64,000 bases of DNA from Osedax frankpressi (Eukaryota > Annelida > Polychaeta > Sabellida > Siboglinidae): the NCBI GenBank assembly GCA_964035775.1, contig OZ038314.1, positions 7,305,731 through 7,369,730 on the forward strand, in the 5' to 3' direction. Made by a program: the position numbers and the translations under genes. Below the pieces are notes generated by a model. That model saw nothing but the letters and a program-made list of their open reading frames with translations, searched no databases and had not been told where the DNA came from. Shown here piece after piece: positions 45,899-59,720 of this stretch (position 1 is the stretch's first letter; every line of letters starts with the position of its first letter).

Positions 45899-48800
45899 CT
45901 GGGAGGAGATGGGGCAAGGCGGTGATGAGATGGGGCTGGGGAGATGGGGCAAGGAGATGAGGAGATGGGGCGAGGAGATGGGGCAAAGAGATGAGGAGAT
46001 GGGGCGAGGCGGTGATGAGATGGGGCTGGGGAGATGGGGCAAGGAGATGAGGAGATGGGGCGAGGAGATGGGGCAAAGAGATGAGGACATGGGGCGAGGT
46101 GATGAGGAGATGGGGCTGGGGAGATGGGGCAATGAGATGAGGAGATGGGGCGAGGTGATGAGGAGATGGGGCGAGGTGATGGGGCGAGAAGATGAGGAGA
46201 TGGGGCTGGGGAGATGGGGCAAGGTGATGAGGAGATGGGGCTGGGGAGATGGGGCAAGGAGATGAGGAGATGTGGCAGGGGAGATGGGGCAAGGAGATGA
46301 GGAGATGGGGCGAGGAGATGGGGCAAAGAGATGAGGAGATGGGGCGAGGTGATGAGGAGATGGGGCTGGATAGATGGGGCAAGGAGATGAGGAGATGGGG
46401 CGAGGTGATGAGGAGATGGGGCGAGGTGATGGGGCGAGAAGATGAGGAGATGGGGCTGGGGAGATGGGGCAAGGTGATGAGGAGATGTGGCAGGGGAGAT
46501 GGGGCAAGGAGATGAGGAGATGGGGCGAGGTGATGAGGAGATGGGGCGAGGTGATGAGGAGCTGGGGCGAGAAGATGAGGAGATGGGGTAAGGTGATGAG
46601 GAGATGGGGCTGGGGAGATGGGGCAAAGAGATTAGGAGATGGGGCGAGGTGATGGGGCGAGGTGATGAGGAGATGGGGCGAGGTGATGAGGAGATGGGGC
46701 GAGGAGATGAGGAGATGGGGCGAGAAGATGGGGCAAGGAGATTAGGAGATGGGGCGAGGTGATGAGGAGATGGGGCGAGGAGATGGGGAGATGGGGCAAG
46801 AATATGGGGCAAGGAGATTAGGAGATGGGGCGAGGTGATGAGGAGATGGGGCGAGGTGATGAGGAGATGGGGCTGGGGAGATGAGGAGATGGGGCGAGGA
46901 GATGAGGAGATGGGGCGAGGAGATTAGGAGATGGGGCGAGGTGATGAGGAGATGGGGCGAGAAGATGGGGCGAGGTGATGAGGAGATGGGGCGAGGTGAT
47001 GAGGAGATGGGGCGAGGAGATGAGGAGATGGGGCGAGAAGATGGGGCAAGGAGATTAGGAGATGGGGCGAGGAGATGGGGAGATGGGGCGAGAATATGGG
47101 GCAAGGAGATTAGGAGATGGGGCGAGGTGATGAGGAGATGGGGCGAGGTGATGAGGAGATGGGGCGAGGAGATTAGGAGATGGGGCTGGGGAGATTAGGA
47201 GATGGGGCGAGGTGATGAGGAGATGGGGCGAGGTGATGAGGAGATGGGGCGAGGTGATGAGGAGATGGGGCTGGGGAGATGAGGAGATGGGGCGAGGAGA
47301 TGAGGAGATGGGGCGAGGAGATTAGGAGATGGGGCGAGGTGATGAGGAGATGGGGCTGGGGAGATGAGGAGATGGGGCGAGGAGATGAGGAGATGGGGCA
47401 AGGAGATGAGGAGATGGGGCGAGGTGATGAGGAGATGGGGCGAGAAGATGGGGCAAGGAGATTAGGAGATGGGGCGAGGTGATGAGGAGATGGGGCGAGG
47501 AGATGGGGAGATGGGGCGAGAATATGGGGCAAGGAGATTAGGAGATGGGGCGAGGTGATGAGGAGATGGGGCGAGGTGATGAGGAGATGGGGCGAGGTGA
47601 TGAGGAGATGGGGCTGGGGAGATGAGGAGATGGGGCGAGGAGATGAGGAGATGGGGCAAGGAGATGGGGCAAGGAGATTAGGAGATGGGGCGAGGTGATG
47701 AGGAGATGGGGCTGGGGAGATGAGGAGATGGGGCGAGGAGATGAGGAGATGGGGCGAGGAGATGAGGAGATGGGGCAAGGAGATGAGGAGATGGGGCGAG
47801 GTGATGAGGAGATGGGGCGAGAAGATGGGGCAAGGAGATTAGGAGATGGGGCGAGGTGATGAGGAGATGGGGCGAGGAGATGGGGAGATGGGGCGAGAAT
47901 ATGGGGCAAGGAGATTAGGAGATGGGGCGAGGTGATGAGGAGATGGGGCGAGGTGATGAGGAGATGGGGCTGGGGAGATGAGGAGATGGGGCGAGGAGAT
48001 GAGGAGATGGGGCAAGGAGATGAGGAGATGGGGCGAGGTGATGAGGAGATGGGGCGAGAAGATGGGGCAAGGAGATTAGGAGATGGGGCAAGGAGATGAG
48101 GAGATGGGGCGAGGTGATGAGGAGAAGGGGCTGGGGAGATGAGGAGATGGGGCGAGGAGATGAGGAGATGGGGCGAGGAGATTAGGAGATGGGGCGAGGT
48201 GATGAGGAGATGGGGCGAGAAGATGGGGCAAGGAGATTAGGAGATGGGGCGAGGTGATGAGGAGATGGGGCGAGGAGATGAGGAGATGGGGCTGGGGAGA
48301 TGAGGAGATGGGGCGAGGAGATGAGGAGATGGGGCGAGGTGATGAGGAGATGGGGCGAGGAGATGGGGCGAGGTGATGAGGAGATGGGGCGAGAAGATGG
48401 GGCAAGGAGATTAGGAGATGGGGCGAGGTGATGAGGAGATGGGGCGAGGAGATGAGGAGATGGGGCGAGGAGATTAGGAGATGGGGCGAGGTGATGAGGA
48501 GATGGGGCGAGGTGATGAGGAGATGGGGCTGGGGAGATGAGGAGATGGGGCGAGAATATGGGGCAAGGAGATTAGGAGATGGGGCGAAGTGATGAGGAGA
48601 TGGGGCGAGGTGATGAGGAGATGGGGCGAGGAGATGGGGAGATGGGGCGAGAATATGGGGCAAGGAGATTAGGAGATGGGGCGAGGTGATGAGGAGATGG
48701 GGCGAGGTGATGAGGAGATGGGGCGAGGAGATTAGGAGATGGGGCGAGGTGATGAGGAGATGGGGCGAGGTGATGGGGAGATGGGGCGAGAATATGGGGC

Positions 48801-50841
48801 AAGGAGATTAGGAGATGGGGCGAGGTGATGAGGAGATGGGGCGAGGTGATGGGGAGATGGGGCGAGAATATGGGGCAAGGAGATTAGGAGATGGGGCGAG
48901 GTGATGAGGAGATGGGGCGAGGTGATGAGGAGATGGGGCTGGGGAGATGAGGAGATGGGGCTGGGGAGATGAGGAGATGGGGCGAGGAGATGAGGAGATG
49001 GGGCGAGGAGATGAGGAGATGGGGCGAGAAGATGGGGCAAGGAGATTAGGAGATGGGGCGAGAAGATGGGGCGAGGAGATGAGGAGATGGGGCGAGAAGA
49101 TGGGGCAAGGAGATTAGGAGATGGGGCGAGGTGATGAGGAGATGGGGCGAGGTGATGAGGAGATGGGGCGATGTGATGAGGAGATGGGGCGAGAATATGG
49201 GGCAAGGAGATTAGGAGATGGGGAGATGGGGCGAGAATATGGGGCAAGGAGATGAGGAGATGGGGCGAGGTGATGAGGAGATGGGGCAAGGAGATGAGGA
49301 GATGGGGCGAGAAGATGGGGCAAGGAGATTAGGAGATGGGGCGAGGTGATGAGGAGATGGGGCGAGGTGATGAGGAGATGGGGCGAGGTGATAAGGAGAT
49401 GGGGCGAGGAGATGAGGAGATGGGGCGAGAATATGGGGCAAGGAGATTAGGAGATGGGGCGAGGTGATGAGGAGATGGGGCGAGGAGATGGGGCGAGGAG
49501 ATGGGGCGAGGTGATAAGGAGATGGGGCGAGAATATGGGGCAAGGAGATTAGGAGATGGGGCGAGGTGATGAGGAGATGGGGCGAGAATATGGGGCAAGG
49601 AGATTAGGAGATGGGGCGAGGTGATGAGGAGATGGGGCGAGGTGATGGGGAGATGGGGCGAGAATATGGGGCAAGGAGATTAGGAGATGGGGCGAGGTGA
49701 TGAGGAGATGGGGCGAGGTGATGAGGAGATGGGGCGAGGTGATGGGGAGATGGGGCGAGAATATGGGGCAAGGAGATTAGGAGATGGGGCGAGGTGATGA
49801 GGAGATGGGGCGATGTGATGAGGAGATGGGGCGAGGAGATGAGGAGATGGGGCGAGAATATGGGGCAAGGAGATTAGGAGATGGGGCGAGGTGATGAGGA
49901 GATGGGGCGAGGAGATGGGGCGAGGTGATAAGGAGATGGGGCGAGAATATGGGGCAAGGAGATTAGGAGATGGGGCGAGGTGATGAGGAGATGGGGCGAG
50001 AATATGGGGCAAGGAGATTAGGAGATGGGGCGAGGTGATGAGGAGATGGGGCGAGGTGATGAGGAGATGGGGCGAGGTGATAAGGAGATGGGGCGAGAAT
50101 ATGGGGCAAGGAGATTAGGAGATGGGGCGAGGTGATGAGGAGATGGGGCGAGAATATGGAGCAAGGAGATTAGGAGATGGGGCGAGGTGATGAGGAGATG
50201 GGGCGAGGTGATGAGGAGATGGGGCGAGAAGATGGGGCAAGGAGATTAGGAGATGGGGCGAGGTGATGAGGAGATGGGGCGAGGTGATGAGGAGATGGGG
50301 CGAGAATATGGAGCAAGGAGATTAGGAGATGGGGCGAGGTGATGAGGAGATGGGGCGAGGTGATGAGGAGATGGGGCGAGAAGATGGGGCAAGGAGATTA
50401 GGAGATGGGGCGAGGTGATGAGGAGATGGGGCGAGGTGATGAGGAGATGGGGCGAGAAGATGGGGCAAGGAGATTAGGAGATGGGGCGAGGTGATGAGGA
50501 GATGGGGCGAGGTGATGAGGAGATGGGGCGAGAAGATGGGGCAAGGAGATTAGGAGATGGGGCAAGGAGATTAGGAGATGGGGCGAGGTGATGAGGAGAT
50601 GGGGCGAGGTGATGAGGAGATGGGGCGAGAAGATGGGGCAAGGAGATTAGGAGATGGGGCGAGGTGATGAGGATATGGGGCGAGGTGATGAGGAGATGGG
50701 GCGAGAAGATGGGGCAAGGAGATTAGGAGATGGGGCGAGGTGATGAGGAGATGGGGCTGGGGAGATGAGGAGATGGGGCGAGGAGATGAGGAGATGGGGC
50801 GAGGAGATGAGGAGATGGGGCGAGAAGATGGGGCAAGGAGA

Positions 50842-53800
50842 TTAGGAGATGGGGCGAGAAGATGGGGCGAGGAGATGAGGAGATGGGGCGAGAAGATGGG
50901 GCAAGGAGATTAGGAGATGGGGCGAGGTGATGAGGAGATGGGGCGAGGTGATGAGGAGATGGGGCGATGTGATGAGGAGATGGGGCGAGGTGATGAGGAG
51001 ATGGGGCGAGGAGATGAGGAGATGGGGCAAGGAGATTAGGAGATGGGGCGAGGTGATGAGGAGATGGGGCGAGGTGATGAGGAGATGGGGCTGGGGAGAT
51101 GAGGAGATGGGGCGAGGAGATGAGGAGATGGGGCGAGGTGATGGGGAGATGGGGCGAGGAGATGAGGAGATGGGGCGAGAAGATGGGGCAAGGAGATGAG
51201 GAGATGGGGCGAGGTGATGAGGAGATGGGGCGAGGTGATGAGGAGATGGGGCTGGGGAGATGAGGAGATGGGGCGAGGAGATGAGGAGATGGGGCGAGGA
51301 GATGGGGCGAGGAGATGAGGAGATGGGGCAAGGAGATTAGGAGATGGGGCGAGGTGATGAGGAGATGGGGCGAGGAGATGGGGAGATGGGGCGAGGTGAT
51401 GAGGAGATGGGGCGATGTGATGAGGAGATGGGGCGAGGTGATGAGGAGATGGGGCGAGGTGATGAGGAGATGGGGCTGGGGAGATGAGGAGATGGGGCGA
51501 GGAGATGAGGAGATATGGCGAGGAGATGAGGAGATGGGGCGAGGTGATGAGGAGATGGGGCGAGGAGATGAGGAGATGGGGCGAGGAGATGGGGCGAGGA
51601 GATGAGGAGATGGGGCAAGGAGATTAGGAGATGGGGCGAGGTGATGAGGAGATGGGGCGAGGTGATGAGGAGATGGGGCTGGGGAGATGAGGAGATGGGG
51701 CGAGGAGATGAGGAGATGGGGCGAGGAGATGAGGAGATGGGGCAAGGAGATTAGGAGATGGGGCGAGGTGATGAGGAGATGGGGCGAGGTGATGAGGAGA
51801 TGGGGCGAGGTGATGAGGAGATGGGGCTGGGGAGATGAGGAGATGGGGCGAGGAGATGAGGAGATGGGGCGAGGAGATGAGGAGATGGGGCGAGGTGATG
51901 AGGAGATGGGGCGAGGAGATGAGGAGATGGGGCGAGGAGATGGGGCGAGGAGATGAGGAGATGGGGCAAGGAGATTAGGAGATGGGGCGAGGTGATGAGG
52001 AGATGGGGCGAGGTGATGAGGAGATGGGGCTGGGGAGATGAGGAGATGGGGCGAGGAGATGAGGAGATGGGGCGAGGAGATGAGGAGATGGGACAAGGAG
52101 ATTAGGAGATGGGGCGAGGTGATGAGGAGATGGGGCGAGGTGATGAGGAGATGGGGCGAGAATATGGGGCAAGGAGATTAGGAGATGGGGCGAGGTGATG
52201 AGGAGATGGGGCTGGGGAGATGAGGAGATGGGGCGAGGAGATGAGGAGATGGGGCGAGGTGATGAGGAGATGGGGCGAGGTGATGAGGAGATGGGGCGAG
52301 AATATGGGGCAAGGAGATTAGGAGATGGGGCGAGGTGATGAGGAGATGGGGCTGGGGAGATGAGGAGATGGGGCGAGGAGATGAGGAGATGGGGCGAGGA
52401 GATGAGGAGATGGGGCTGGGGAGATGAGGAGATGGGGCGAGGAGATGAGGAGATGGGGCGAGAAGATGGGGCAAGGAGATTAGGAGATGGGGCGAGGAGA
52501 TGGGGAGATGGGGCGAGAATATGGGGCAAGGAGATTAGGAGATGGGGCGAGGTGATGAGGAGATGGGGCGAGAAGATGGGGCAAGGATATTAGGAGATGG
52601 GGCGAGGTGATGAGGAGATGGGGCTGGGGAGATGAGGAGATGGGGCGAGGAGATGAGGAGATGGGGCGAGAAGATGGGGCAAGGAGATTAGGAGATGTGG
52701 CGAGAAGATGGGGCGAGGAGATGAGGAGATGGGGCGAGAAGATGGGGCAAGGAGATTAGGAGATGGGGCGAGGTGATGAGGAGATGGGGCGAGGTGATGA
52801 GGAGATGGGGCGATGTGATGAGGAGATGGGGCGAGGTGATGAGGAGATGGGGCGAGGAGATGAGGAGATGGGGCAAGGAGATTAGGAGATGGGGCGAGGT
52901 GATGAGGAGATGGGGCGAGGTGATGAGGAGATGGGGCTGGGGAGATGAGGAGATGGGGCGAGGAGATGAGGAGATGGGGCGAGGTGATGGGGAGATGGGG
53001 CGAGGAGATGAGGAGATGGGGCGAGAAGATGGGGCAAGGAGATGAGGAGATGGGGCGAGGTGATGAGGAGATGGGGCGAGGTGATGAGGAGATGGGGCTG
53101 GGGAGATGAGGAGATGGGGCGAGGAGATGAGGAGATGGGGCGAGGAGATGGGGCGAGGAGATGAGGAGATGGGGCAAGGAGATTAGGAGATGGGGCGAGG
53201 TGATGAGGAGATGGGGCGAGGAGATGGGGAGATGGGGCGAGGTGATGAGGAGATGGGGCGATGTGATGAGGAGATGGGGCGAGGTGATGAGGAGATGGGG
53301 CGAGGTGATGAGGAGATGGGGCTGGGGAGATGAGGAGATGGGGCGAGGAGATGAGGAGATGGGGCGAGGAGATGAGGAGATGGGGCGAGGTGATGAGGAG
53401 ATGGGGCGAGGAGATGAGGAGATGGGGCGAGGAGATGGGGCGAGGAGATGAGGAGATGGGGCAAGGAGATTAGGAGATGGGGCGAGGTGATGAGGAGATG
53501 GGGCGAGGTGATGAGGAGATGGGGCTGGGGAGATGAGGAGATGGGGCGAGGAGATGAGGAGATGGGGCGAGGAGATGAGGAGATGGGGCAAGGAGATTAG
53601 GAGATGGGGCGAGGTGATGAGGAGATGGGGCGAGGTGATGAGGAGATGGGGCGAGGTGATGAGGAGATGGGGCTGGGGAGATGAGGAGATGGGGCGAGGA
53701 GATGAGGAGATGGGGCGAGGAGATGAGGAGATGGGGCGAGGTGATGAGGAGATGGGGCGAGGAGATGAGGAGATGGGGCGAGGAGATGGGGCGAGGAGAT

Positions 53801-54533
53801 GAGGAGATGGGGCAAGGAGATTAGGAGATGGGGCGAGGTGATGAGGAGATGGGGCGAGGTGATGAGGAGATGGGGCTGGGGAGATGAGGAGATGGGGCGA
53901 GGAGATGAGGAGATGGGGCGAGGAGATGAGGAGATGGGACAAGGAGATTAGGAAATGGGGCGAGGTGATGAGGAGATGGGGCGAGGTGATGAGGAGATGG
54001 GGCGAGAATATGGGGCAAGGAGATTAGGAGATGGGGCGAGGTGATGAGGAGATGGGGCTGGGGAGATGAGGAGATGGGGCGAGGAGATGAGGAGATGGGG
54101 CGAGGTGATGAGGAGATGGGGCGAGGTGATGAGGAGATGGGGCGAGAATATGGGGCAAGGATATTAGGAGATGGGGCGAGGTGATGAGGAGATGGGGCTG
54201 GGGAGATGAGGAGATGGGGCGAGGAGATGAGGAGATGGGGCGAGGAGATGAGGAGATGGGGCTGGGGAGATGAGGAGATGGGGCGAGGAGATGAGGAGAT
54301 GGGGCGAGAAGATGGGGCAAGGAGATTAGGAGATGGGGCGAGGAGATGGGGAGATGGGGCGAGAATATGGGGCAAGGAGATTAGGAGATGGGGCGAGGTG
54401 ATGAGGAGATGGGGCTGGGGAGATGAGGAGATGGGGCGAGGAGATGAGGAGATGGGGCGAGGAGATTAGGAGATGGGGCGAGGTGATGAGGAGATGGGGC
54501 GAGGTGATGAGGAGATGGGGCTGGGGAGATTAG
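50842..54533 (+). repeat. Higher-order tandem duplication, 1,846-bp period, two copies
   Basis: Within the giant array, blocks 50842-52687 and 52688-54533 show the same order of unit variants, displaced by 1,846 bp. They differ by a few substitutions and one 21-bp unit (the 1,374-nt minus-strand open stretch at 50723-52096 recurs 21 nt shorter at 52590-53942). Confidence 0.88.
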
Positions 54534-54694
54534 GCAAGGAGATTAGGAGATGGGGCGAGGAGATGGGGAGATGGGGCGAGAAGATGGGGCAAGGAGATTA
54601 GGAGATGGGGCGAGGTGATGAGGAGATGGGGCGAGGTGATGAGGAGATGGGGCAAGGAGATGAGGAGATGGGGCGAGAAGATGGGGCAAGGAGA

Positions 54695-57600
54695 TTAGGA
54701 GATGGGGCGAGGTGATGAGGAGATGGGGCGAGGTGATGAGGAGATGGGGCAAGGAGATGAGGAGATGGGGCGAGAAGATGGGGCAAGGAGATTAGGAGAT
54801 GGGGCGAGGTGATGAGGAGATGGGGCGAGGTGATGAGGAGATGGGGCAAGGAGATGAGGAGATGGGGCGAGAAGATGGGGCAAGGAGATTAGGAGATGGG
54901 GCGAGGTGATGAGGAGATGGGGCGAGAATATGGGGCGAGGAGATTAGGAGATGGGGCGAGGTGATGAGGAGATGGGGCGAGAATATGGGGCGAGGAGATT
55001 AGGAGATGGGGCGAGGTGATGAGGAGATGGGGCGAGAATATGGGGCGAGGAGATTAGGAGATGGGGCGAGGTGATGAGGAGATGGGGCGAGGTGATGAGG
55101 AGATGGGGCTGGGGAGATGAGGAGATGGGGCGAGGTGATGAGGAGATGGGGCGAGAATATGGGGCAAGGAGATTAGGAGATGGGGCGAGGTGATGAGGAG
55201 ATGGGGCGAGGTGATGAGGAGATGGGGCGAGAAGATGGGGCAAGGAGATTAGGAGATGGGGCGAGGTGATGAGGAGATGGGGCGAGAATATGGGGCGAGG
55301 AGATTAGGAGATGGGGCGAGGTGATGGGGAGATGGGGCGAGAATATGGGGCGAGGAGATTAGGAGATGGTGTTAAGGTGATGAGGAGATGGGGCGAGAAT
55401 ATGGGGCAAGGAGATTAGGAGATGGGGCGAGGTGATGAGGAGATGGGGCGAGGTGATGAGGAGATGGGGCTGGGGAGATGAGGAGATGGGGCGAGGTGAT
55501 GAGGAGATGGGGCGAGAATATGGGGCAAGGAGATTAGGAGATGGGGCGAGGTGATGAGGAGATGGGGCGAGAAGATGGGGCAAGGAGATTAGGAGATGGG
55601 GCGAGGTGATGAGGAGATGGGGCGAGGTGATGAGGAGATGGGGCGAGAAGATGGGGCAAGGAGATTAGGAGATGGGGCGAGGTGATGAGGAGATGGGGCG
55701 AGAATATGGGGCGAGGAGATTAGGAGATGGGGCGAGGTGATGGGGAGATGGGGCGAGAATATGGGGCGAGGAGATTAGGAGATGGGGCGAGGTGATGAGG
55801 AGATGGGGCGAGAATATGGGGCAAGGAGATTAGGAGATGGGGCGAGGTGATGAGGAGATGGGGCGAGGTGATGAGGAGATGGGGCTGGGGAGATGGGGCA
55901 AGGAGATTAGGAGATGGGGCGAGGTGATGAGGAGATGGGGCGAGGTGATGAGGAGATGGGGCGAGAAGATGGGGCAAGGAGATTAGGAGATGGGGCGAGG
56001 TGATGAGGAGATGGGGCGAGGTGATGATGAGATGGGGCTGGGGAGATGAGGAGATGGGGCGAGGAGATGAGGAGATGGGGAGAGGAGATTAGGAGATGGG
56101 GCGAGGTGATGGGGCGAGGTGATGAGGAGATGGGGCGAGGTGATGAGGAGATGGGGAGAGGTGATGAGGAGATGGGGCGAGGTGATGAGGAGATGGGGCG
56201 AGAAGATGAGGAGATGGGGCTGGGGAGATGGGGCAAGGAGATTAGGAGATGGGGCGAGGTGATGAGGAGATGGGGCGAGGTGATGAGGAGATGGGGCGAG
56301 GTGATGAGGAGATGGGGCGAGAATATGGGGCAAGGAGATTAGGAGATGGGGCGAGGTGATGAGGAGATGGGGCGAGGTGATGAGGAGATGGGGCGAGGAG
56401 ATGGGGCGAGGAGATTAGGAGATGGGGCGAGGTGATGAGGAGATGGGGCGAGGTGATGAGGAGATGGGGCGAGGTGATGAGGAGATGGGGCGAGAATATG
56501 GGGCAAGGAGATTAGGAGATGGGGCGAGGTGATGAGGAGATGGGGCTGGGGAGATGAGGAGATGGGGCGAGAATATGGGGCGAGGAGATTAGGAGATGGG
56601 GCGAGGTGATGAGGAGATGGGGCGAGAATATGGGGCAAGGAGATTAGGAGATGGGGCGAGGTGATGAGGAGATGGGGCGAGGTGATGAGGAGATGGGGCT
56701 GGGGAGATGAGGAGATGGGGCGAGGTGATGAGGAGATGGGGCGAGAATATGGGGCAAGGAGATTAGGAGATGGGGCGAGGTGATGAGGAGATGGGGCGAG
56801 GTGATGAGGAGATGGGGCGAGAATATGGGGCGAGGAGATTAGGAGATGGGGCGAGGTGATGAGGAGATGGGGCGAGGAGATGGGGCAAGGAGATTAGGAG
56901 ATGGGGCGAGGTGATGAGGAGATGGGGCGAGGTGATGAGGAGATGGGGCGAGAAGATGGGGCAAGGAGATTAGGAGATGGGGCGAGGTGATGAGGAGATG
57001 GGGCGAGAATATGGGGCGAGGAGATTAGGAGATGGGGCGAGGTGATGGGGAGATGATGAGGAGATGGGGCAAGGAGATGAGGAGATGGGGCGAGAAGATG
57101 GGGCAAGGAGATTAGGAGATGGGGCGAGGTGATGAGGAGATGGGGCGAGGTGATGAGGAGATGGGGCAAGGAGATGAGGAGATGGGGCGAGAAGATGGGG
57201 CAAGGAGATTAGGAGATGGGGCGAGGTGATGAGGAGATGGGGCGAGGTGATGAGGAGATGGGGCAAGGAGATGAGGAGATGGGGCGAGAAGATGGGGCAA
57301 GGAGATTAGGAGATGGGGCGAGGTGATGAGGAGATGGGGCGAGAATATGGGGCGAGGAGATTAGGAGATGGGGCGAGGTGATGAGGAGATGGGGCGAGAA
57401 TATGGGGCGAGGAGATTAGGAGATGGGGCGAGGTGATGAGGAGATGGGGCGAGAATATGGGGCGAGGAGATTAGGAGATGGGGCGAGGTGATGAGGAGAT
57501 GGGGCGAGGTGATGAGGAGATGGGGCTGGGGAGATGAGGAGATGGGGCGAGGTGATGAGGAGATGGGGCGAGAATATGGGGCAAGGAGATTAGGAGATGG

Positions 57601-59720
57601 GGCGAGGTGATGAGGAGATGGGGCGAGGTGATGAGGAGATGGGGCGAGAAGATGGGGCAAGGAGATTAGGAGATGGGGCGAGGTGATGAGGAGATGGGGC
57701 GAGAATATGGGGCGAGGAGATTAGGAGATGGGGCGAGGTGATGGGGAGATGGGGCGAGAATATGGGGCGAGGAGATTAGGAGATGGTGTTAAGGTGATGA
57801 GGAGATGGGGCGAGAATATGGGGCAAGGAGATTAGGAGATGGGGCGAGGTGATGAGGAGATGGGGCGAGGTGATGAGGAGATGGGGCTGGGGAGATGAGG
57901 AGATGGGGCGAGGTGATGAGGAGATGGGGCGAGAATATGGGGCAAGGAGATTAGGAGATGGGGCGAGGTGATGAGGAGATGGGGCGAGAAGATGGGGCAA
58001 GGAGATTAGGAGATGGGGCGAGGTGATGAGGAGATGGGGCGAGGTGATGAGGAGATGGGGCGAGAAGATGGGGCAAGGAGATTAGGAGATGGGGCGAGGT
58101 GATGAGGAGATGGGGCGAGAATATGGGGCGAGGAGATTAGGAGATGGGGCGAGGTGATGGGGAGATGGGGCGAGAATATGGGGCGAGGAGATTAGGAGAT
58201 GGGGCGAGGTGATGAGGAGATGGGGCGAGAATATGGGGCAAGGAGATTAGGAGATGGGGCGAGGTGATGAGGAGATGGGGCGAGGTGATGAGGAGATGGG
58301 GCTGGGGAGATGGGGCAAGGAGATTAGGAGATGGGGCGAGGTGATGAGGAGATGGGGCGAGGTGATGAGGAGATGGGGCGAGAAGATGGGGCAAGGAGAT
58401 TAGGAGATGGGGCGAGGTGATGAGGAGATGGGGCGAGGTGATGATGAGATGGGGCTGGGGAGATGAGGAGATGGGGCGAGGAGATGAGGAGATGGGGAGA
58501 GGAGATTAGGAGATGGGGCGAGGTGATGGGGCGAGGTGATGAGGAGATGGGGCGAGGTGATGAGGAGATGGGGAGAGGTGATGAGGAGATGGGGCGAGGT
58601 GATGAGGAGATGGGGCGAGAAGATGAGGAGATGGGGCTGGGGAGATGGGGCAAGGAGATTAGGAGATGGGGCGAGGTGATGAGGAGATGGGGCGAGGTGA
58701 TGAGGAGATGGGGCGAGGTGATGAGGAGATGGGGCGAGAATATGGGGCAAGGAGATTAGGAGATGGGGCGAGGTGATGAGGAGATGGGGCGAGGTGATGA
58801 GGAGATGGGGCGAGGAGATGGGGCGAGGAGATTAGGAGATGGGGCGAGGTGATGAGGAGATGGGGCGAGGTGATGAGGAGATGGGGCGAGGTGATGAGGA
58901 GATGGGGCGAGAATATGGGGCAAGGAGATTAGGAGATGGGGCGAGGTGATGAGGAGATGGGGCTGGGGAGATGAGGAGATGGGGCGAGAATATGGGGCGA
59001 GGAGATTAGGAGATGGGGCGAGGTGATGAGGAGATGGGGCGAGAATATGGGGCAAGGAGATTAGGAGATGGGGCGAGGTGATGAGGAGATGGGGCGAGGT
59101 GATGAGGAGATGGGGCTGGGGAGATGAGGAGATGGGGCGAGGTGATGAGGAGATGGGGCGAGAATATGGGGCAAGGAGATTAGGAGATGGGGCGAGGTGA
59201 TGAGGAGATGGGGCGAGGTGATGAGGAGATGGGGCGAGAATATGGGGCGAGGAGATTAGGAGATGGGGCGAGGTGATGAGGAGATGGGGCGAGGAGATGG
59301 GGCAAGGAGATTAGGAGATGGGGCGAGGTGATGAGGAGATGGGGCGAGGTGATGAGGAGATGGGGCGAGAAGATGGGGCAAGGAGATTAGGAGATGGGGC
59401 GAGGTGATGAGGAGATGGGGCGAGAATATGGGGCGAGGAGATTAGGAGATGGGGCGAGGTGATGGGGAGATGGGGCGAGAATATGGGGCGAGGAGATTAG
59501 GAGATGGTGTTAAGGTGATGAGGAGATGGGGCGAGAATATGGGGCAAGGAGATTAGGAGATGGGGCGAGGTGATGAGGAGATGGGGCGAGGTGATGAGGA
59601 GATGGGGCTGGGGAGATGAGGAGATGGGGCGAGGTGATGAGGAGATGGGGCGAGAATATGGGGCAAGGAGATTAGGAGATGGGGCGAGGTGATGAGGAGA
59701 TGGGGCGAGAAGATGGGGCA
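54695..59720 (+). repeat. Higher-order duplication, 2,417-bp period, followed by a 1,721-bp step
   Basis: A rare variant, GATGGTGTTAAGGTGATGAG, occurs only three times, near 55365, 57782 and 59503. The first two are 2,417 bp apart and the last two 1,721 bp apart. Surrounding unit order repeats with the same offsets (for example 54944-55243 and 57361-57660), showing successive segmental duplications inside the array. Confidence 0.88.
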
